Shown here piece by piece: positions 1 to 8,711 of a stretch of DNA of 64,000 nucleotides (position 1 is its first letter; each line of letters begins with the position of its first letter). A program made the position numbers and the translations under genes. The DNA is taken from positions 744,001 to 808,000 of the forward strand of contig JAWMQQ010000001.1 of the NCBI GenBank assembly GCA_033283385.1, read 5' to 3'. This DNA comes from Mangrovimicrobium sp033283385 (GTDB lineage: Bacteria > Pseudomonadota > Gammaproteobacteria > Pseudomonadales > Halieaceae). The notes under the pieces are model-generated. The model saw only the letters and a list, made by a program, of their open reading frames with translations, was not told the origin of the DNA and did no database searches.

Positions 1-33
1 GGCCAGCAGCAGGGCCAGCCTAACCCGGTTCAC
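1..33 (-). CDS. Start of an unidentified exported or membrane protein (partial, runs off the window)
   Basis: A GTG codon at 33-31 opens a reading frame toward the window edge that reads MNRVRLALLLA: two basic residues and then a hydrophobic stretch, as in a signal peptide. It overlaps the stop codon of the upstream solute-binding protein gene (TAG at 22-20), which suggests translational coupling in one operon. Only 11 codons are visible, so the product cannot be named. PhnD-like proteins are often followed by a sensor kinase or diguanylate cyclase, but nothing here shows that. Confidence 0.45.
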   Translation of the reverse strand, partial: MNRVRLALLLA

Positions 34-886
34 GGCAGAGCCTCACGATGTGCAGGTGGTGCAGGTAGCCCAGCGTCGAATCCCGGGAAATCGCCGCCAG
101 GCGCCGGTCCAGCTGGCAGTGGCTCCCGCTGTCCAGCAGCGCGCTGCGCAGGTACCAGCCGGGGCCCGCGATGCGTTCCGCCAGCATCAGGCCGGGGGGA
201 AGCGTGTCGTCATCGTCCTCGAACAGGGTGGGGCTTGCGATCAGGTCGACCTCGCCCGAGGCCAGCGCCTGGTAGAGCTGGGTGTAGGTCGGGTAGTAGG
301 TGATCGCCGGCACGCCCCCCAGGTCCAGCCGCTGCAGGGCGAGCTTGGGAATCTGGTAGCCGGAGACGCTGAAGGGATCGTCGAGCATACCCAGGCGCTT
401 GCCCTGCAGCCACCGGCGGGTCAGTTCCGGTATTCCGTGCAGTGAGACGAGGCGGCTGCCGTAGTCCGGGTATTGCGCGACCAGGGTATAGCTCTGGCCG
501 ACCTGGGTGACCCGGTCGATCAGCTCCGGTTTGGCCAGCACCAGGTCGTAGGCGTTGTCGTAGAGCTCGCGCAGGTCCAGGGTGTCGCGGTGGGCGGTGT
601 GAATCTCCACAGCGCCGAAGAAGCCGCCGAGGTCCGGTCCCTCGCAGAGCTCCTCCAGCAGGTGCATGCCCTCGAGGTAGACCGCGTCCAGCACCTTCAG
701 GGCCGGTTTGCCGTCGCCGCCCTGCAGCTCGCAGCGCAGCACGCTGTAGTCCTGTGTCGAGAGGTCGCGGATGTCGTAGCCGGAGCGGGCCGCCTGCCAG
801 CACAGGCCGGCGACCAGCGCGCAGGCGAGGCCGTAGAGCGTGTAATAGCTCGGCGCCCGGCTGAAGAATCGGCGTAAAGAAAAGAT
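20..886 (-). CDS. Membrane-anchored PhnD-like (phosphate/phosphonate-type) solute-binding protein
   Basis: The conserved part reads like a periplasmic binding protein of the PhnD/phosphonate class, with an LAKPELIDRV-type strand-helix, a DDPFSVSGYQIPK segment and a GEVDLIASPTLFED segment. It probably binds a small anion or serves as a sensing domain, not necessarily as part of a transporter. The frame stays open upstream of the first GTG (742): translation back to 886 gives a basic N-terminus (SLRRFFSR) and a hydrophobic segment (YGLACALVAGLCW), a convincing membrane anchor. No ATG, GTG or TTG lies in that extension. GGAG sits six bases before an ATC at 886, so a rare ATC start is proposed; the alternative is GTG 742, which would lose the anchor. 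The stop overlaps the next gene. Family moderately sure, start uncertain. Confidence 0.6.
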   Translation of the reverse strand: MFSLRRFFSRAPSYYTLYGLACALVAGLCWQAARSGYDIRDLSTQDYSVLRCELQGGDGKPALKVLDAVYLEGMHLLEELCEGPDLGGFFGAVEIHTAHRDTLDLRELYDNAYDLVLAKPELIDRVTQVGQSYTLVAQYPDYGSRLVSLHGIPELTRRWLQGKRLGMLDDPFSVSGYQIPKLALQRLDLGGVPAITYYPTYTQLYQALASGEVDLIASPTLFEDDDDTLPPGLMLAERIAGPGWYLRSALLDSGSHCQLDRRLAAISRDSTLGYLHHLHIVRLCREPG

Positions 887-1024
887 GGCTGGCTCCGGTG
901 TGTGGCAGACTCGGTCGTTTGGCGACTCGTTTATTGGCCGCGAGTATACAAGAAGCTCTGGCAGGTGTCGGCTGGCAACAGCCCGGTCGCAGATTGACCC
1001 CCGCTGCGAGCGGGACTAGCTTGG

Positions 1025-2566
1025 ATGCTGATGGACCCGAAATTCAGCCCACCACCGCAAGCGCGCGCGCCACGCGTGGCGCTGGCGCTGCTCCTGCTCC
1101 TGTCGTCCGCGCTGGCCGGCTGCGTCGCCAGGCCGTACACCGCCGAACAGGCGCCTGAGTACGCGCTGCCGACTTCCTCCGCCGCTTTCTGGCGGCATAT
1201 CGATGCCGAGAATCGCAACGACTGGTTCTACGCCCTGAACACGCCGCAGGAGGCGATGGAGTGGCGCATGCGCATGATCGACAGCGCCCTGGACAGCATC
1301 GATATGGAGACCTTCCTGTGGAAGTTCGACGACGGCGGGCTGCGGGTGCTCAGGCACCTGCTGGCAGCGGCGGACCGCGGGGTGCGCGTGCGCATCCTGC
1401 TGGACGACTCCTTTACCCCGGGTACGGAACAGCAGCTGCAGCAGATCGACCTGCACCCGAATATCTCGCTGCGCATCTACAACCCCTACCAGTATCGCGT
1501 GTCCAGCATGGCGGGCCGGGCCGTCTTCAACCTCGTGGACTTCCAGCGGGTCAATCACCGCCTGCACAACAAGAGCCTGTCGGTGGACGGGTGGGCGGTG
1601 AGCGTGGGCGGGCGCAACCTCGCCAGCGAGTACTTCGGGCTGAGCGACTCCTACAATTTCCGCGACATGGAAGTACTGTCGCTGGGCGCCAGCGTGCTCG
1701 CCGTGGAGCGGCACTTCGACAAGTTCTGGAACAGCGGCTGGGCATTCCCCATCGATACGCTGGTCCCGGGTTCGGCGACGGCGGAAGACCTTGCAGCCCT
1801 GCGCGCGCAACTGGGCGAGCCCTTCGTCACCGCCGCGCCGGAACTCGAGCTGGCCTGGCGGGACCTGGCCCGCAACGCGGTCACCGGTCACGCCGTGCTG
1901 CTCTCGGACGAGCCGGCCCACGAGGATCCCGGCGCGCAGTTCGACGAGCCCAACCAGATTGCCCGTTATCTCGAATCGGAAATCGGCGGCGCCCGGCGCG
2001 AAGTCGTGCTGGTCACCGCCTACCTGGTACCCACGCCGGAGCTGCTCGCGGTGCTGGGCAGGGTCATGGAACGCGGCGTTCGCGTACGCATCCTGACCAA
2101 CTCCCTGGGCTCCAACAACCACTCCAGCGCGCACGCTGCCTACCAGCACTATGTGCGCGATCTCGTGGCGTCCGGTGTCGAACTCTACGAGCTGCGCGCC
2201 GATGCCGTGGACCGCAACCTCTACATGGAAGACCCGGTGGAGGGCAAGCTGCTCGGCCTGCACGCCAAGTTCATGCTGCTGGACGACGACCGCGTCTTCG
2301 TCGGCAGCAGCAACCTCGACCCGCGCTCACTCAAGCTGAATACCGAGCTCGGCCTGATGATCGAAAGCCCGGCCCTCAACGGCAAGCTGCGCGACGCCAT
2401 CGCAGTGGACTTCGAGCCCCGCAACAGCTGGTCGGTCCGACTGGACCAGGACCGGCTGGCCTGGGTCAGCGACGGGGAGGTTCGCTACACCCCGCCCACC
2501 GACTCCCCCTTCCAGCAACTGGAGGACTGGTTCTTCGGCCTGCTGCCGCTGGACGAACAGATGTAA
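1025..2566 (+). CDS. Phospholipase D-family lipoprotein (cardiolipin synthase ClsC-like)
   Basis: A 513-residue protein with a signal peptide ending in a lipobox (LAGC, Cys33), so probably membrane anchored and facing the periplasm. It has the two HKD motifs of the PLD superfamily: H181-x-K183-x4-D188 (HNKSLSVD) followed by GGRN, and H413-x-K415-x4-D420 (HAKFMLLD) followed by GSSNLDPRS. Paired HKD motifs form one active site that transfers phosphatidyl groups. The arrangement and length resemble bacterial ClsC-type cardiolipin synthases, but a phospholipase or another transphosphatidylase cannot be excluded. ATG 1025 and ATG 1031 are both possible starts. It is divergent from the PhnD-like gene; the following porin gene is separated by about 155 bases and is probably a different transcription unit. 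Confidence 0.85.
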   Translation: MLMDPKFSPPPQARAPRVALALLLLLSSALAGCVARPYTAEQAPEYALPTSSAAFWRHIDAENRNDWFYALNTPQEAMEWRMRMIDSALDSIDMETFLWKFDDGGLRVLRHLLAAADRGVRVRILLDDSFTPGTEQQLQQIDLHPNISLRIYNPYQYRVSSMAGRAVFNLVDFQRVNHRLHNKSLSVDGWAVSVGGRNLASEYFGLSDSYNFRDMEVLSLGASVLAVERHFDKFWNSGWAFPIDTLVPGSATAEDLAALRAQLGEPFVTAAPELELAWRDLARNAVTGHAVLLSDEPAHEDPGAQFDEPNQIARYLESEIGGARREVVLVTAYLVPTPELLAVLGRVMERGVRVRILTNSLGSNNHSSAHAAYQHYVRDLVASGVELYELRADAVDRNLYMEDPVEGKLLGLHAKFMLLDDDRVFVGSSNLDPRSLKLNTELGLMIESPALNGKLRDAIAVDFEPRNSWSVRLDQDRLAWVSDGEVRYTPPTDSPFQQLEDWFFGLLPLDEQM

Positions 2567-2722
2567 CTGGGTCAAATGACGTAGCCCCCTGCGTTGCTTG
2601 ACGCATGGTCGCGCATCCGGCTGCCCCCCAATAATGGCCGGGTCGGAGCAGGAGCTTCTGAAACAACCATTTTTACGGACCGGGCTGCTGACCGCACTTA
2701 TCTGACTTTGGGGGGAAATCTA

Positions 2723-3739
2723 ATGTCTTTAGCACACAAATCCCGTCTGCCACGGCTGAAGCCACTGGCCGCCGGCATACTTTTCGCCGGCCTCGCTGTG
2801 CCTTACGCCCAGGCCGACGGTTACGAACTCGCACCCGGCCTGACGATGACAGGCTTTCTCGATATGTCCGCATCGGTGGTCGATCCCGACGAAGGACCCA
2901 AGGACGAAAACGCCGCTATCGACCAGTGGGAAATCGACCTTGCCTACGACTTCGGCAAGGGCCTGACCGCCAATGTCGACGTCGAGTGGGATGATAACGG
3001 TGACGGCAAAGGCGAGGAGATGCACCTCGAACAGGCCTACATTACCTACGCGGGCTCCGACGCGTGGAGCGCCAAGGCGGGTCGCTTCCTCAGCTATTCC
3101 GGCTGGGAAACCGAGGACCCGACCGGCCTGTACCAGTACTCCGGTGCCGGTTATGCGAAGTACTTCTACGGCGCCTACCAGCAGGGTGTCTCCGGCCTGT
3201 ACAGCGGCGGCATCTTCACCGGCGCGGTATCCGTGATCACCGACATCGGCAACCTCAACGGCGACATCAGCTCTACCGACAACCTGGCGGTGGAAGCGAT
3301 GGCCGCGTTCAACTTTGGCCCCGTCACCTGGAAATCTTTCTACATGGGCCAGGAGAGCGACGCCAACGGTGAAGACATCACCATGATCAACTCCTGGGCG
3401 AGCTACGTGGTCGGCGGTTTCACCTTTGCGCTGGAAGGCAACTACTCGGAAAACAATGGCCCCGCCACGGCTATCGCGGGTGTCAATGCCGAGGCGACCG
3501 GTGGCCTGTTCATGGCGAACTACGCCTGGGACAAGTTCGGCTTCACCTTCCGCTACCACCAGTGGAAAGTGGAGACGGAAAGCGGCACCACCGTTGAAGA
3601 CGTGGACGGCTTCACGTTCTCACCCAGCTACCGGATACACCCGAACCTGCTGCTGGTGGCGGAATACCGCATGGACAGCGAGGACGTGACCGGCATCGAT
3701 ACTGATTCTTACGCTCTCGAAGCGTTGTTGACCTGGTAA
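2723..3739 (+). CDS. Outer-membrane porin heading the urea-uptake operon
   Basis: A 338-residue protein with a signal peptide cleaved near YAQA-DGYEL, then a run of alternating aromatic/polar strands ending in an aromatic residue (EALLTW), as expected of a beta-barrel. Acidic, Gly-rich loops (DDNGDGKGEE) and TYAGSDAWSAKAGRF-type hairpins resemble the putative porins of marine gammaproteobacteria. ATG 2723 was chosen over an upstream in-frame ATG at 2594 because a strong GGGGGAAA ribosome site precedes it and the signal peptide starts there. It lies 13 bases upstream of urtA on the same strand, so it probably lets urea or short amides through the outer membrane. Substrate is inferred from position only. 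Confidence 0.8.
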   Translation: MSLAHKSRLPRLKPLAAGILFAGLAVPYAQADGYELAPGLTMTGFLDMSASVVDPDEGPKDENAAIDQWEIDLAYDFGKGLTANVDVEWDDNGDGKGEEMHLEQAYITYAGSDAWSAKAGRFLSYSGWETEDPTGLYQYSGAGYAKYFYGAYQQGVSGLYSGGIFTGAVSVITDIGNLNGDISSTDNLAVEAMAAFNFGPVTWKSFYMGQESDANGEDITMINSWASYVVGGFTFALEGNYSENNGPATAIAGVNAEATGGLFMANYAWDKFGFTFRYHQWKVETESGTTVEDVDGFTFSPSYRIHPNLLLVAEYRMDSEDVTGIDTDSYALEALLTW

Positions 3740-3752
3740 CAAGGTGAATATT

Positions 3753-5036
3753 ATGAAACTGAAAAAAATCATTGCCGCATCGGCGGCAACCCTGACGCTG
3801 GTGGCCTCTGCCGCCACCATGGCAGCCGACACCATCAAGGTGGGTGTGCTGCACTCCCTCTCCGGCACCATGGCGATCAGCGAAACCACGCTGAAAGACA
3901 CCGTGCTGATGATGATCGACGAGCAGAACAAGAAGGGCGGCGTGCTCGGCAAGCAGTTGGAGCCAGTGGTCGTGGACCCGGCCTCCAACTGGCCTTTGTT
4001 TGCTGAGAAAGCCCGCGAGCTGATCGCCCAGGACAAGGTGTCGGTGATCTTCGGCTGCTGGACTTCCGTGTCCCGCAAATCGGTTCTGCCGGTGATCGAG
4101 GAACTCAACGGCCTGCTGTTCTACCCGGTGCAGTACGAGGGTGAAGAGTCGTCCTACAACGTGTTCTACACCGGCGCGGCGCCGAACCAGCAGGCGATCC
4201 CCGCGGTGGACTACCTGATGAACGACCTCGGCGTGAAGCGCTGGGTACTGGCGGGCACCGACTACGTCTACCCGCGCACCACCAACAAGATCCTGGAAGC
4301 CTACCTGAAGGCCAAGGGCGTGGCTGACGAAGACATCATGATCAACTACACCCCCTTCGGCCACTCCGACTGGCAGAGCATCGTCGCCGATATCAAGAAG
4401 TTCGGCAGCGCCGGCAAGAAGACCGCCGTGGTTTCCACCATCAACGGCGACGCCAACGTGCCGTTCTACAAGGAACTGGGCAACCAGGGCATTTCCGCCG
4501 AGGACATCCCGGTGGTGGCCTTCTCCGTGGGTGAAGAGGAACTGTCCGGCATCGACACCAAGCCGCTGGTCGGCCACCTCGCCGCCTGGAACTACTTCGA
4601 GAGCGTGGATACCCCCGAGAACGCCGCGTTCATCAAGCAGTGGCACACGTTTATCGGCAACGACAAGCGCGTGACCAACGACCCGATGGAAGCGACCTAT
4701 ATCGGCTTCAACATGTGGGTGAAAGCGGTGGAAAAAGCCGGTTCTACCGACACTGACGCGGTAGAAGCCGCGATGATCGGCATGCAGACGCCCAACCTGA
4801 CCGGCGGCATCGCCACCATGGGCAAGAACCACCACCTGTCCAAGCCGGTGCTGATTGGCGAGATCCAGGACGACGGCCAGTTCCTGGTAGTTTCCGAGAC
4901 GCCTGACCTGGTGCCCGGCGACGCCTGGTCCGACTACCTGCCCGGTTCCAAGGACATCATCTCCGACTGGACCCCGCCGATCAAATGCGGCAACTACAAC
5001 ACGGTCACCAAGACCTGTTCCGGCCAGAACTACTGA
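3753..5036 (+). CDS. urtA: Urea ABC transporter substrate-binding protein
   Basis: A 427-residue periplasmic binding protein of the branched-chain amino acid/amide class. It has a signal peptide (MKLKKIIAASAATL... ending MAA-DTIKVG) and the LHSLSGTMAISE and FGCWTSVSRKSVLPV segments characteristic of UrtA; PVQYEGEESSYNVFYTGAAPNQQ is also typical. UrtA captures urea and delivers it to UrtBC. ATG 3753 was chosen over an in-frame GTG at 3744 because AAGG at 3741-3744 is then correctly spaced. It follows the porin closely and is followed by a strong hairpin terminator (5070-5097) before urtB, which would make the binding protein more abundant than the membrane parts. Confidence 0.97.
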   Translation: MKLKKIIAASAATLTLVASAATMAADTIKVGVLHSLSGTMAISETTLKDTVLMMIDEQNKKGGVLGKQLEPVVVDPASNWPLFAEKARELIAQDKVSVIFGCWTSVSRKSVLPVIEELNGLLFYPVQYEGEESSYNVFYTGAAPNQQAIPAVDYLMNDLGVKRWVLAGTDYVYPRTTNKILEAYLKAKGVADEDIMINYTPFGHSDWQSIVADIKKFGSAGKKTAVVSTINGDANVPFYKELGNQGISAEDIPVVAFSVGEEELSGIDTKPLVGHLAAWNYFESVDTPENAAFIKQWHTFIGNDKRVTNDPMEATYIGFNMWVKAVEKAGSTDTDAVEAAMIGMQTPNLTGGIATMGKNHHLSKPVLIGEIQDDGQFLVVSETPDLVPGDAWSDYLPGSKDIISDWTPPIKCGNYNTVTKTCSGQNY

Positions 5037-5069
5037 GATTGCATAGTTTGATGTGAGGTGTGAGACGTT

Positions 5070-5097
5070 GAGAGGCCGCAAGGCCTCTCCTTTTTTT
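5070..5097 (+). terminator. Intrinsic terminator/attenuator between urtA and urtB
   Basis: A perfect 8-bp stem (GAGAGGCC with GGCCTCTC) closed by a GCAA tetraloop is followed after one C by seven consecutive T. This is a textbook Rho-independent terminator, placed inside an otherwise continuous operon. Partial read-through would give high UrtA and lower UrtBCDE and urease expression. Confidence 0.9.
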
Positions 5098-5125
5098 ACC
5101 GAAGGATTGCGAATATTTCCGGAGA

Positions 5126-6754
5126 ATGCGCTTGAAACCCTGCTGGTATGGAACGATAGCGATACTGCTGGCCCTGTTCGGGCCAATGGCGACCGCTCAG
5201 GACACGCAGGCCGCCGAGGATGTTCACGCGGTGGCGGACGAACTGGCCACGGCTTCCCTGGGCAAGATGAAGGGTATCCTGGAGCGGCTGGAAACCGCCG
5301 GCGGAGAGAGCATCGTGCCGCTGGCACGGGCCCTGCTCGACGGCGACCTCTACGTGGTGCGCGCGGATCGCAAGCTTGTGATCGGCAGCAACGCGGGCGG
5401 CGGCAAACTGGCGGCCAGCGACCCGCTGGACGGTGCTGCGCTCGGGGAATATCCGCAATCCGATTTGAAAAAACTGCGCGTGAACAACACCGTTCGCGTG
5501 CAATTGCGCGGCATCATCGCGCGCCAGACACTGCTGGCGAAGAATCCGAAAGTGCGTGAGCGCGCCGTGCGCAACATGCTGGAGCGACCGGACGCCGAGA
5601 ACGTCGCGCTGTTGCGCGAGGCGGTGATCAAGGAGAAGAACGCCGATGTCGCCGCCCTGCAGTGGGTGGTGATCTCCCTCTACGATATCCAGAACAGCGA
5701 CGATCCCGCGGTCCGCCTGCAGGCCCTGAGCCACCTCGATGGCTCCGTGGAGCCGGAGGTGCGCAACGCGCTGCAGGCACTGCTGGAAGAGGGCGTGGAG
5801 GAGGAACCGCAGATTCGCAGCAAGGCCAGGGCTCTGCTCTCCAGCATCAACGCCAAGGTCGAGTTCTACGGCCTCATGGAAACCCTGTTCTTCGGCCTCA
5901 GCATGGGCTCGGTCCTGCTGCTGGTGGCCACCGGCCTGGCCATCACTTTCGGCGTGATGGGGGTGATCAACATGGCCCACGGCGAGTTGATCATGCTCGG
6001 CGCCTACACCACCTATGTGGTGCAGCAACTGATGCCGGACCATATCGGCCTGTCGATCCTCGTCGCCATTCCCGCCGCGTTCCTGGTCTCCGCCCTGGTG
6101 GGGGTGGTCATCGAGCGCGGCGTCATCCGCTTTCTCCACGGGCGGCCACTGGAAACGCTGCTGGCCACGTTTGGTATCAGCCTCGTACTGCAGCAGGCCG
6201 TGCGCACCATTTTCTCGCCGCTCAACCGGCAGGTGTCGACACCGGACTGGATGTCCGGCTCGCTGGAGATCAACTCGATTTTCTCGATTACCTACAACCG
6301 GCTCTATGTGCTGTTGTTCGCGCTGCTGGTGTTCGCCGTGTTGCAGCTGATCCTGAAAAAGACACCGCTGGGACTGCAGGTGCGCGCGGTGTCGCAAAAC
6401 CGCAGCATGGCCAAGTCGGTGGGGATTCGTACGGAGTGGGTTGACGCGATGACCTTCGGCCTGGGCTCGGGCATAGCCGGCCTCGCCGGGGTGGCGCTTT
6501 CCCAGCTCACCAACGTCGGCCCCAACCTCGGCCAGGCCTACATCATCGACTCCTTCATGGTGGTGGTGTTCGGCGGTGTGGGTAACCTCTGGGGCACCCT
6601 GGTCGGCGGCTTTACCCTGGGTATCGCCAACAAGTTCCTGGAGCCCGCCACCGGCGCCGTGCTCGCCAATATCCTGGTACTGGTGTTCATCATCCTGTTT
6701 ATTCAGAAGAAACCGCGCGGACTGTTCCCGCAGAAGGGGAGGGCCGCGGAATGA
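5126..6754 (+). CDS. urtB: Urea ABC transporter permease UrtB
   Basis: A 542-residue protein with a signal peptide (residues 1 to about 24), a periplasmic alpha-helical region of some 220 residues, and a LivH-type permease domain from about residue 250 (GSVLLLVATGLAITFGVMGVINMAHGEL). The long N-terminal extension is normal for UrtB and separates it from LivH of amino acid transporters. It forms the urea channel with UrtC. The start is ATG 5126 with GGAG only one base upstream, which is tight; a weaker AAGGA lies further up. The stop overlaps the urtC start (ATGA). It follows the terminator at 5070-5097, so its transcription needs read-through or a separate promoter. Confidence 0.96.
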   Translation: MRLKPCWYGTIAILLALFGPMATAQDTQAAEDVHAVADELATASLGKMKGILERLETAGGESIVPLARALLDGDLYVVRADRKLVIGSNAGGGKLAASDPLDGAALGEYPQSDLKKLRVNNTVRVQLRGIIARQTLLAKNPKVRERAVRNMLERPDAENVALLREAVIKEKNADVAALQWVVISLYDIQNSDDPAVRLQALSHLDGSVEPEVRNALQALLEEGVEEEPQIRSKARALLSSINAKVEFYGLMETLFFGLSMGSVLLLVATGLAITFGVMGVINMAHGELIMLGAYTTYVVQQLMPDHIGLSILVAIPAAFLVSALVGVVIERGVIRFLHGRPLETLLATFGISLVLQQAVRTIFSPLNRQVSTPDWMSGSLEINSIFSITYNRLYVLLFALLVFAVLQLILKKTPLGLQVRAVSQNRSMAKSVGIRTEWVDAMTFGLGSGIAGLAGVALSQLTNVGPNLGQAYIIDSFMVVVFGGVGNLWGTLVGGFTLGIANKFLEPATGAVLANILVLVFIILFIQKKPRGLFPQKGRAAE

Positions 6755-7878
6755 GTGATCTTTACGGGCGTTTTTCCGCCCTGCACCAGTTGCGCGAGAA
6801 GGCGCCGATATTCGTCGGCATCCTGTTCGCGCTCACCGCCTGGGCCTCGCTGTGCAACCTGCTGGTGCCCGAGGGCTCGATCTTCCACGTCAGCACCTTC
6901 ACCATCACCCTGCTGGGCAAGTACCTGTGCTACGCGCTGCTGGCGATGGCGGTGGACGTGGTGTGGGGCTACTGCGGCATTCTCAGCCTTGGCCACGGCG
7001 CTTTCTTCGCCCTGGGCGGCTACGCCATGGGCATGTACCTGATGCGGCAGATCGGCGATCGCGGCGTCTATGGCAACCCGCTGCTGCCGGATTTCATGGT
7101 GTTCCTGAACTGGCAGGAACTGCCCTGGTACTGGCATGGCTTCGATAACTTCTGGTTCGCCATGCTGATGATGGTGCTGGTTCCGGGTGTGCTGGCCTTC
7201 GTTTTTGGCTGGCTTGCCTTCCGCTCACGGGTGGCCGGCGTGTACCTCTCCATCATGACCCAGGCGCTCACCTACGCCCTGATGCTGGCGTTCTTCCGCA
7301 ATGAAATGGGCTTCGGCGGCAACAACGGCCTCACCGACTTCAAGGACCTGCTCGGCTTCGACCTGCAGGCCGATGCTACCAGGGTGGCGCTGTTTATCAT
7401 CACCGCCATCGTGCTCGCGCTGGGCTATTGCGCCAGCCAGCTGATTCTCAGTTCCAAGTTCGGCCGGGTGATCCTGGCGGTGCGCGACGCTGAGGCGCGG
7501 GCCCGGTTTACCGGTTTTCGCACCGAGACCTACAAGGTCTGGCTGTTCGTGTATTCCGCCGTACTTGCGGGCATCGCCGGAGCGCTGTACGTGCCGCAGG
7601 TGGGGATTATCAACCCGGGTGAATTCTCGCCGCTGAATTCGATCGAGATTGTCGTCTGGGTGGCGGTGGGCGGCCGCGGCACGCTGTACGGCGCGGTAAT
7701 AGGCGCACTGCTGGTGAACTACGCCAAGTCGAAGTTCACCGCGGTACTGCCGGAGGTCTGGCTGTTCGCCCTCGGCGCGCTGTTCGTGGCCGTGACCCTG
7801 TTCCTGCCGCGCGGCCTGACCGGGCTGGTCGCGGACTGGCTGCCCATGCGCAAGAAAACACAGGAGGTGACGGCATGA
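6751..7878 (+). CDS. urtC: Urea ABC transporter permease UrtC
   Basis: A 375-residue LivM-type permease with about ten hydrophobic segments, the YCGILSLGHGAFFALGGYAMG signature near residues 75-95 and the VAVGGRGTLYGAVIGA segment near the end. It pairs with UrtB to form the urea pore in the inner membrane. ATGA overlap with urtB upstream and with urtD downstream points to tight translational coupling. The length and the FRNEMGFGGNNGLTDFKD segment fit UrtC better than a general LivM. Confidence 0.96.
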   Translation: MSDLYGRFSALHQLREKAPIFVGILFALTAWASLCNLLVPEGSIFHVSTFTITLLGKYLCYALLAMAVDVVWGYCGILSLGHGAFFALGGYAMGMYLMRQIGDRGVYGNPLLPDFMVFLNWQELPWYWHGFDNFWFAMLMMVLVPGVLAFVFGWLAFRSRVAGVYLSIMTQALTYALMLAFFRNEMGFGGNNGLTDFKDLLGFDLQADATRVALFIITAIVLALGYCASQLILSSKFGRVILAVRDAEARARFTGFRTETYKVWLFVYSAVLAGIAGALYVPQVGIINPGEFSPLNSIEIVVWVAVGGRGTLYGAVIGALLVNYAKSKFTAVLPEVWLFALGALFVAVTLFLPRGLTGLVADWLPMRKKTQEVTA

Positions 7879-8711
7879 GCCTGCGCGATACCGTCGGCGA
7901 GATCGCCGACCGCGATCACGTCTTCTCCTTCCTGCGACCGCCGCTGCCGCCGTCGGTGGACGTGTCCAAGCAGATCATCCTGTATATCGAGGGGCTGTCT
8001 GTCTCATTCGACGGTTTCAGGGCGATCAACAACCTCAACCTGTACATCAACGACGGCGAGCTGCGCTGCCTGATCGGCGCCAACGGCGCGGGCAAGACCA
8101 CGCTGATGGATATCATCACCGGCAAGACCCACCCGGATACCGGCCAGGTGTACTTCGGCCAGACCATCAACCTGCTGGGGCGCAGCGAGGCGGAGATCGC
8201 CGAGCTGGGTATCGGCCGCAAGTTCCAGAAGCCGACGGTGTTCGAGGCACAGTCAGTCTACGCCAACCTGGAGCTGGCGATGAAGGCGGACAAGCGCATC
8301 TTCCCGACCCTGGGTTCGCGATTGACGGGAGAGAAGCGCGACCGCATCGACGAGGTGCTGCTCACGGTCGGGCTTTCCGAACAGCGCGGCATGCTGGCCG
8401 GCTCGCTCTCCCACGGCCAGAAACAGTGGCTGGAGATCGGCATGCTGCTGATCGCCGACCCGCGCCTGCTGCTGGTGGACGAGCCGGTGGCCGGCATGAC
8501 CGCCCAGGAAACCGAGCGCACAGCACAGCTGCTGACATCGCTGGCGGGCGAGCGCACGGTGGTGGTGGTCGAGCACGACATGGAATTCGTGCGCAGCATC
8601 GCGCGCACGGTGACGGTGCTGGACCAGGGCTCGGTGCTCGCCGAGGGCACCATGGAGCAGGTCCAGAACGATCCGAAGGTGATCGAAGTGTACTTGGGGG
8701 ATGAACATTGA
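7875..8711 (+). CDS. urtD: Urea ABC transporter ATP-binding protein UrtD
   Basis: A 278-residue ABC ATPase with Walker A GANGAGKTT (68-76), signature LSHGQ (from 178) and Walker B LLLVDEP (Asp202), followed by an H-loop (VEHDMEFV). It powers urea import together with UrtE. The N-terminal extension of about 35 residues before the ABC core is usual for UrtD. The start overlaps the urtC stop (ATGA) and its own stop overlaps urtE. LSHGQ in place of LSGGQ is common in this subfamily. Confidence 0.96.
   Translation: MSLRDTVGEIADRDHVFSFLRPPLPPSVDVSKQIILYIEGLSVSFDGFRAINNLNLYINDGELRCLIGANGAGKTTLMDIITGKTHPDTGQVYFGQTINLLGRSEAEIAELGIGRKFQKPTVFEAQSVYANLELAMKADKRIFPTLGSRLTGEKRDRIDEVLLTVGLSEQRGMLAGSLSHGQKQWLEIGMLLIADPRLLLVDEPVAGMTAQETERTAQLLTSLAGERTVVVVEHDMEFVRSIARTVTVLDQGSVLAEGTMEQVQNDPKVIEVYLGDEH

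Noticed and set aside
2670..2700. A sigma-54-like spacing (GG-N10-GC) in the leader of the porin gene
   Set aside because: Only the GG and GC positions fit; the flanking bases do not match TGGCAC-N5-TTGC, so it is likely chance in GC-rich DNA.
3612..5327. 571-codon minus-strand frame opposite urtA
   Set aside because: It covers urtA and the terminator and has no family resemblance; antisense shadow.
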